A DNA stretch of 64,000 nucleotides from Cupriavidus sp. UYMMa02A (lineage in GTDB: Bacteria > Pseudomonadota > Gammaproteobacteria > Burkholderiales > Burkholderiaceae), in contig LRMT01000049.1 in NCBI GenBank assembly GCA_001725945.1, forward strand, positions 62,001-126,000, read 5' to 3'. Numbering within the stretch: the stretch's first letter is position 1; every line of letters begins with the position of its first letter. Below are positions 57,414 to 64,000 of the stretch, piece after piece. Under the pieces are notes generated by a model. It was not told where the DNA came from. It did no database searches and saw only the letters and a list, made by a program, of their open reading frames with translations. Made by a program: the position numbers and the translations under genes.

Positions 57414-57976
57414 TAGTTGAACGGGGTGAGGTGAAAACAGGGCGATGATCAACAGATGAGGCCCGCTTCGCGGGGCGACAGACGGCGCTATTTTAAACAC
57501 GTTACCGAATGAGCGGTCGGCGTGTCCTGGCAGCACGTCTAGGGAGCGGCGTAATCGGTGCAGACGCTGTTGGGCGAACTTCGGCTGACTGCCTAGCTCT
57601 AGTCCAGCGGACTTGCATGTCGCAGTGCCGGTCGCACCGGTGCTCGACTACGACGCGGTGAAATCCTTCACATGCGCCGCAGTGCTGCACCTGCCAAAGC
57701 ACTTCCCCTGCGGTTCGCGGCCAAGTCGGACGAGAAATCCTTCACCGCCGGAATGCACTGTCCAACATCGCGCCGCGCCTCGAGATTGATGGCCGGGATT
57801 CGCACGTTGGTAGTGGCGATATTTCTCTACAGCTCGGAATCCAGGCGCTTGAGGAACAGAGAGTGGATGGCGCTAGCTCGAGCAACTCTTCGCGACACCA
57901 TAGCGAACCGATTACTCTTAAGGGGACCGAAATAAAGGTTATACTCCGCGCTCCAAACAAATAAGAGATAATGAAC
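57414..57976. other. Stretch without identified gene
   Basis: About 560 bases. The plus frame near 57620-57700 (VAPVLDYDAVKSFTCAAVLH) looks protein-like but is unassigned. The last ~45 bases are the duplicated histone promoter region. Confidence 0.35.
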
Positions 57977-58437
57977 ATGGTCGCAGCAACCAAAGCAACG
58001 ACGCAGACGAGCGCGGTTACCAAAAGAAAGCCTGCCGCAAAGAAATCGACGGTACCGACGAAAAAGGCTAGCGTGCTCGCACGTGAAGTCCAGGCAGCGA
58101 AGAAGCGCTTGCTGAAACTGCGTGCCGACACGAAGAAGGCCATTGAAGCAGCAAAGCGTGAGGTCGCCCAAGCTACGGAAGCGGCAAGGGCCGCAGCGCG
58201 TTTTGAGAAGCAAGCTGCAAAGGAAAAGCTAGCGGCGAAAAAGGCGAAGGCTGCGGGCGCCAGGAAGGCTTCAGGCAAAGCTGCCACCACGAAGGCGCCC
58301 CGAAAAAGGCCGCAGCGGCCAGCAAGGCCGCCGCGACTGCCGCGCCGAAGAAGGCTGCAGTGAAATCCGTAACGAAGAAGCGAGCTCCCGTGAAGAAAGT
58401 GGCTCGGAACATCGCGACACCCGGCGCTTCGGCGTGA
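57977..58437 (+). CDS. H1-like lysine/alanine-rich DNA-binding protein, copy 2 (one frameshift)
   Basis: Near-identical to 1368-1829 over the first 110 residues (MVAATKATTQTSAVTKRKPA). A one-base change near 58300 shifts the tail out of frame. In the other frame it reads KKAAVKSVTKKRAPVKKVAR and ends TPGASA at TGA 58435-58437. The start at 57977 matches copy 1; another ATG lies six bases upstream. The duplication extends ~85 bp past the stop. Confidence 0.75.
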
Positions 58438-58566
58438 CCTTCGCCTCGGCTGATACGGGCCTTCGACAACTGGTCGATTGAGAAGACGGGCGTACCCAGC
58501 GCCCAATCCTGATTGTCTCGGGCGGACCCTTACCGGGCTTGTACCAATTTCTTCTCGTTCCGTATC

Positions 58567-58645
<79 letters not shown>

Positions 58646-58687
58646 AACGCCCATTGCTTTCAACACATTGTCCGCTGGAGCGACTTC

Positions 58688-58799
58688 CGAAAAGAAGGAG
58701 CCGCTTCCGCCGAAGTATCTTGATCCCCAAGACCGGGAACACTTGGTCGGGACGAGATGGGGCGCCTTCGTGGCTGGGCAAACTACCTGACGTTTCCTG
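58688..58799 (+). pseudogene. C-terminal H-NS remnant (KTG-type)
   Basis: After the tRNA, KEPLPPKYLDP and, in a second frame, KTGNTWSGRDGAPSWLGKLP correspond to LPPKYxDPKTGKTWSGRGRQ-PSWLGKNP of the H-NS genes at 3095 and 62984. The coiled-coil part and linker are gone. Confidence 0.65.
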
Positions 58800-59059
58800 A
58801 TTGAGCTATAACCGAGCGCGCCCATATCAAGAGTGGACGCCCGAAGTTGATCGAACATCAACCCAGCGCGGGCACGACGATGCTATGAAGGTCCTACGCT
58901 GAGTCTCAGCAGATCTTCCAGCGGCTACGCGTCCACGTAGCCCTCGCACCACGAAATACGTGGGCCGCGACAGGACGTAACCCGCCATGCTCCAACCGCG
59001 GCACTATCTTTGGCCTTCAGTATTCGCCAAGGACTTCAACAGCCTGAAGCGAATCTTAC
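58800..59059. other. Intergenic stretch, nothing identified
   Basis: About 260 bases; no gene or clear terminator for aspA. Confidence 0.3.
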
Positions 59060-60486
<1,427 letters not shown>

Positions 60487-60912
60487 GGTTGCCACTCCTT
60501 GCGTAGATTGGTTTCAGCAATGCGGAGAAAGTCTAGTGAACCGACTGAACGGGCATCACCGCCAATGCGGAGATTTCATGGATTGGTGGGAGTGTCGTGC
60601 CCGTTATGCAAAATCAGCATGACGTAGCTAGGTTCTACATGTTTGAGTGACACGACACGTAGGATCGGGACGGGGATTGTGACTCGAGGTGTCCGTCGGT
60701 TGAAGCACTCGGATTTGCCGACGAACCGTGAGGCGCACAATGAGCAGCCTACCGCGAGCGCTGAATCGCAAAACGCGCTCCACCATACTCATGGTATGTT
60801 GTTGCAGAGTGAATGGAACCCTACTCACGAGGCCATCCTCAACGTTCACCTCCTTCCACGCAAGCTGGCGGCAAACATTGGTATATGCGCGTAATCGCGA
60901 GCGGGGGGAGAA
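60487..60912. other. Stretch without identified gene
   Basis: About 430 bases containing the aspA promoter region. Short plus-strand frames show nothing recognisable. Confidence 0.3.
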
Positions 60913-61193
60913 CTACTTGCGTCGCGTGCCAGTAGTCACGGAGATGGGAGCAGGATTCACCGCCGCCGCATCGACTGTGAGGGAGTCCGGCACCTCGACC
61001 TCCCGGATGCCGACGCCTTGGACGGCAACCAGGCACCTGGGAAAGCGAGACCATCGGGACCATTTTCCCGGATATTCGTGCCTTGGACGTGAAAGTTCAC
61101 GCTCAAAGTCCATAGTCCCCGATGAATGCCGTGGTGGCGAATCAAAATAGTCGTGAGCTCCAGCGGGCTATTGATGAACGTGGTTGCTGCCAT
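60913..61193 (-). CDS. Conserved-looking small protein (~93 aa, one frameshift)
   Basis: MAATTFINSPLELTTILIRH begins at 61193, with GGAGG eight bases upstream. After a frame change near 61020 the end reads VAVQGVGIREVEVPDSLTVD followed by AAAVNPAPISVTTGTRRK. It is beta-rich and without a recognised domain. The good ribosome-binding site and natural composition in both halves support a real gene. Confidence 0.5.
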
Positions 61194-61227
61194 GGAAAAG
61201 CCTCCATAAGGCGGTGGCAGTCACCAT

Positions 61228-61593
61228 TCAATCATGGTCTACTTCAACTGGGAAGGCGCCCGCCCAAGGGTCATCGTTGTACAAGACTGCATAGTCCCGC
61301 GGGAATAGGTCTTTGAACGGCTTCGGATACTGAAATGCCAGCAAAGCTTCCAGCTCGCCCATCTCTCCAACGCGGAAGACCTCCACCAGCCTTGGCGTGT
61401 CCGACGCATCCTTGCCATAAGCGTAGTAATAGCGCGCGCCGTCCCACGTCAGGGAGGCGGCTCGATATGGCCCGGTGACGCCAGGGATGATGCTGTAGTG
61501 CTCGCAAGCTGCCAGCACTTGGCGAAGGTACTCCGCCTCGGTCAAATGTGTCCCTGCTACAGCCGACGGAAACCCTTTCATTCTCGACTTCAT
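61228..61593 (-). CDS. Unknown soluble protein (~121 aa)
   Basis: Starting at MKSRMKGFPSAVAGTHLTEA (61593) the frame encodes a protein with SLTWDGARYYYAYGKDASDT and FPRDYAVLYNDDPWAGAFPV. Composition is typical of a folded protein. The frame stays open upstream to 61674, so the start is uncertain. Not recognised. Confidence 0.45.
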   Translation of the reverse strand: MKSRMKGFPSAVAGTHLTEAEYLRQVLAACEHYSIIPGVTGPYRAASLTWDGARYYYAYGKDASDTPRLVEVFRVGEMGELEALLAFQYPKPFKDLFPRDYAVLYNDDPWAGAFPVEVDHD

Positions 61594-61734
61594 CATTTCA
61601 GGAATTGGGCGAAATGTGCTGCGCAACCTTTCTCGTTTCGCTGTGATTATTCCTCTCATCGACGTAAATGGCAATCGGAAATGAAGTAGGACTTACGTCC
61701 GCAGCCCGGCTTTCGGGCACGGCCATTCTGGCGT

Positions 61735-61848
61735 TCATATGACGATCCGGCGCACTGTGGCGTTCACGATCAACGCTCCCCCCAGCTCCTCCGTCGAAAG
61801 CCACTGGCAGCGATTGATTTCCTTGTTCGGTGTCGCCGGGCGAGGCAT
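61735..61848 (-). pseudogene. C-terminal NUDIX hydrolase fragment
   Basis: ATPNKEINRCQWLSTEELGG-ALIVNATVRRIVI matches the end of the NUDIX protein at 57039 (AKPSKEIDRCQWFSTEELTE-VIVSATTRRIVD). The NUDIX box and everything before it are missing, and the upstream end abuts the ligD relic. Confidence 0.65.
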
Positions 61849-61868
61849 CACGCGCCTATGCTGTTTTC

Positions 61869-62248
61869 ATGGCGCGCAATTCTCTTGACCGATACCGCGA
61901 CAGACGTGATTTCCAAATCACGGCCGAACCGACCGCCCGTTCCGCTGCCCGTCGCACCACAGGAACGCCGCGCTTTGTCGTCCAGAAACACTGGTCCGGC
62001 GCCTGCATTACGATTTCCGCCTCGAGCTCGACGGAGTGCTGCTGAGCTGGGCGTGCATTGGCGGTGAAGTCTTCTGTCAGAAGCATGCCGAAACCACGAA
62101 GCTGCCGGGGCTGACCGAGCAGCCCGCGTCCCTGCGGCCGGGGCATAGCCGCTTGCTGACCGTCGACTCGGCCGACGCGCTCATCGGGGCCGCGCAACTG
62201 AATGTGGTGGAGACCGGCAAGCACCTTGTGCAAGCAAACGCCAGATAG
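61869..62248 (+). pseudogene. ligD: ligD relic with a large internal deletion
   Basis: MARNSLDRYRDRRDFQITAE and PRFVVQKH begin the 3'-phosphoesterase domain of the NHEJ ligase LigD. After frame changes comes RRLHYDFRLELDGVLLSWA. The sequence then jumps to GLTEQPASLRPGHSRLLTVD-SADALIGAAQLNVVETG, which belongs near the start of the polymerase domain several hundred residues later. The ligase domain and the rest of the polymerase are absent, so no end-joining activity remains. No ku gene is present. Confidence 0.6.
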
Positions 62249-62867
62249 CGTGCGCGATGCTGACCATTTCGAAAAGACACGCCTTCGGTGTTGATGCCAA
62301 TCACCCCTAGTAACTGACGGCAGCGCCGGATTGCAATGGTTACATAGGGCAATTCTGGAATTTTTCCCGGCTCGGATCCCAGGAATTCGTAGTTACCGCG
62401 CACCTTGCCCAGATGCCAGCACGAAACGGCCCCGGAGCACATAATCCGTCGTATCGCGACACCGCGCAGACTAGTAGCGTTTCCAGATCGATCATAACCA
62501 CCTTGGCGCGACTAAAGCGCCACACTTCATTCGCGTGAAGGAATACGGCTTATAGCTAGGAAGTAAGACTATCAACTTCCCGTCTGGATTGCGTTCAAGC
62601 TAGCGGCCACAAAGTAAAGGCCGAAGTACGTGGCGCCCATAAGCCCGGCCGCTAAAAGCCCGCACCACAAGGCAAGCGCCGTGGATACCGGCAGTAGGGC
62701 GTTACGGCTGCAGCGTTGCCTGAGATATCAGCATAATTGCCCGCTCGACCGGTTTGCGACGTTGCGGACCAGTTGATGGATGCGAGATGGGGCCTCATAG
62801 CCCCGATTTTCTCTGCAGGCGACAGCTACATGCGCAGCACTGAAGCGTTACTCTGTCAAATTCAACT
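62249..62867. other. Stretch without identified gene
   Basis: About 620 bases with open minus-strand frames (62340-62525 and others) that I cannot assign. Confidence 0.35.
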
Positions 62868-62901
62868 GGGCCTTTAGCTCATTCCTTGTTAGACAGCAGA
62901 C
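62868..62901 (+). repeat. Decayed 5' half of a tRNA-Met-like sequence
   Basis: GGGCCTTTAGCTCATTCCTT-GTTAGA-CAGCAGAC resembles acceptor, D arm and start of the anticodon stem of the tRNA at 58567, with a broken D stem and no 3' half. It lies 80 bases before an H-NS gene. Confidence 0.5.
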
Positions 62902-62983
62902 GCAAAAATTCTTGTGTGCCACAGAGAAAATTGGTTATAAACTACATCCGTCTTCATCTCTAGACTGGAAAGGAAAACAGCAA

Positions 62984-63295
62984 ATGGCGACTTACAAAGA
63001 ACTGATGGCTCAGAAGGCGGCTCTGGAAGCTCATCTGGAAGAAGCACGTGCCAATGAGGTTTCATCGGTCATCGCACAGATTCAAGACCTGATGGCGGAG
63101 TACGATCTGACTGTCGAAGACATCGCCAAGCGTCGTCGTGGCCGTCCTTCCGGAAGCGGCGCAGCCAAGGCGAAATCGGCGCTGCCCCCGAAATATCGAG
63201 ACCCGAAGACCGGCAAGACTTGGTCTGGGCGCGGTCGTCAACCGTCCTGGCTTGGCAGGAATCCCAACCGGTACCTGATTCAAGAAGAAGCGTAA
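62984..63295 (+). CDS. H-NS-family nucleoid protein, copy 2 (intact)
   Basis: A 103-residue protein, MATYKELMAQKAALEAHLEE. An N-terminal coiled coil (1-55) with LMAEYDLTVEDIAKRRRGRP leads to an AAKAKSALPPKY linker and the DNA-binding core KTGKTWSGRGRQPSWLGRNP. A GGAAAGGA ribosome-binding site precedes the ATG. It is the intact partner of the frameshifted gene at 3095. It probably silences AT-rich acquired genes. Confidence 0.88.
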   Translation: MATYKELMAQKAALEAHLEEARANEVSSVIAQIQDLMAEYDLTVEDIAKRRRGRPSGSGAAKAKSALPPKYRDPKTGKTWSGRGRQPSWLGRNPNRYLIQEEA

Positions 63296-63331
63296 GCCTG
63301 ACTTCGCACGTCACGACGGCATTAAGTACGG

Positions 63332-63356
63332 CCCTGCATGCAGGGGTTTTCTTTTC
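63332..63356 (+). terminator. Rho-independent terminator of H-NS copy 2
   Basis: CCCTGCATGCAGGG is a perfect palindromic stem followed by a T-rich run; it corresponds to the terminator at 3436-3462. Confidence 0.75.
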
Positions 63357-63545
63357 TGAGCGCGAGCGCCATATCTTCTTCCTTATAAGAAGGTGCAATT
63401 GCCGATCTTCTGACGTCCAGGTGGCAACGTACCGGCGTGCCCAATGATTTCCGGTACGATATGTTCGCTGAGGCAGCGGATGTCGCAATGCGAACCCGTC
63501 TCAAGCCAAGCGCGTTCATGGAACACAACCATATGCCGCACCGAC

Positions 63546-64000
63546 ATGTCAATCCCGACCGCTCTTCTCGGCATCGCTATTCTGTCTTGCTTGATGAGCG
63601 CCGCCGTGCTCGGCTCCCTTTTTCAAGCGAAAATTCCCGGAGTACGCCAATGGTGTGTGGCAAGTGGGATGCTGGCTGCCACGGCTATTCTCCTCCTTCT
63701 GCGACGGTCCGATGTTGCCGTTGTGTGTGGGAGCGCATTGCTGGTTTTGGCTGCGCTCCTGGCGCTTCAAGGCTTTCGGCAGTTCTTCCATCAGCAGCCA
63801 TCACTGATTTGGGAGTACGGCGCGCTCGGCGCGATACTGACTGGGCTCGTCCATTGGACTTACATATCGCCTGACGTTAATGCCCGCGCTGCGCTGATAT
63901 CGGGATTTCTTGCCTATATCCGGTTTGGTATCGGATGGCTGGTGCAGCGGTACCGGCCGGCGGGCAGGCCAAAATATAGCTACTACTTCGTGTCTGTTGC
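63546..64000 (+). CDS. N-terminal membrane part of a probable sensor protein (runs off window)
   Basis: From ATG 63546 an uninterrupted frame reads MSIPTALLGIAILSCLMSAA. At least five hydrophobic segments follow (e.g. GMLAATAILLLL, CGSALLVLAALLAL, YGALGAILTGLVHWTYI) before the window ends at YSYYFVSV. The arrangement is like the membrane sensor region of GGDEF-type diguanylate cyclases in Burkholderiaceae, but the catalytic part is outside the window, so that is inference. Confidence 0.6.
   Translation, partial: MSIPTALLGIAILSCLMSAAVLGSLFQAKIPGVRQWCVASGMLAATAILLLLRRSDVAVVCGSALLVLAALLALQGFRQFFHQQPSLIWEYGALGAILTGLVHWTYISPDVNARAALISGFLAYIRFGIGWLVQRYRPAGRPKYSYYFVSV

Noticed and set aside
57620..57700. 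Gene fragment VAPVLDYDAVKSF
   Set aside because: Too short and not matched to any family with confidence.
62868..62901. Functional tRNA before the intact H-NS gene
   Set aside because: The D stem is broken and the T arm and 3' acceptor are absent; it is only a 5' relic.

Overview
GC-rich DNA of betaproteobacterial character, most like Cupriavidus/Ralstonia (Burkholderiaceae). Pointers are several H-NS-family genes, two lysine/alanine-rich H1-like histone genes, an imuA-imuB-dnaE2 cassette, a phasin + acetoacetyl-CoA reductase pair, and an FAH/IlvD-type pentonate cluster. The window is accessory DNA: a patchwork of catabolic, stress and defence genes, IS remnants and many truncated genes. A KfrA-like fragment and the density of relics suit a megaplasmid, a chromid or a set of genomic islands. 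The genus is inferred; no rRNA or core housekeeping gene is present.

Layout. 0-5 kb: start of an unknown gene, a broken SRAP gene, small orphan genes, an H1-like histone, a tRNA 3' half, an H-NS gene, GNAT and TPR fragments. 5.1-10.5 kb: LexA-controlled imuA-imuB-dnaE2 mutasome. 10.5-12.2 kb: AbiE-type toxin-antitoxin pair. 12.5-15.2 kb: Tet-like MFS exporter plus DUF2239 gene between oppositely oriented repeats. 15.2-17.7 kb: ParD-like, DUF4143 ATPase and YbgF relics. 17.8-20.9 kb: lipoprotein and a MORN/SH3/trypsin-like secreted protein with a translationally overlapping partner, then an H-NS relic. 21-23.5 kb: small orphan genes and a transposase relic. 23.5-30.9 kb: pentonate catabolism (ALDH, FAH dehydratase, IlvD/Edd dehydratase, LacI regulator, MFS transporter) with three matching operators. 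31.3-36.6 kb: VOC relic, cysteine hydrolase, small genes, oxidoreductase, a damaged livG-livF pair, a glycine-zipper protein. 36.8-41.6 kb: bcsA and bcsZ between two outward-facing IS110 5' ends. 41.8-50 kb: OYE fragment, IS256 transposase, small genes, trehalase and debranching-enzyme fragments, two Hsp20 genes, KfrA fragment. 50.2-64 kb: chemoreceptor, phasin-phaB, NUDIX, second H1-like histone with an adjacent tRNA-Met, aspartase, ligD relic, intact H-NS gene, and the start of a membrane protein.

Two themes run through the window. First, gene families at the left edge (0.7-3.4 kb) recur at the right edge (52-63.3 kb): the MLS-HE small protein, the ~125-aa protein, the H1-like histone, tRNA-Met sequence and H-NS. 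Second, many conserved genes carry single-base frameshifts, nearly all apparent losses of one base from a short homopolymer. This looks more like uncorrected sequencing error than mass decay, so such genes are annotated full-length with the break points noted. Truncations, internal deletions and the 74-bp inversion inside livF cannot be explained that way.
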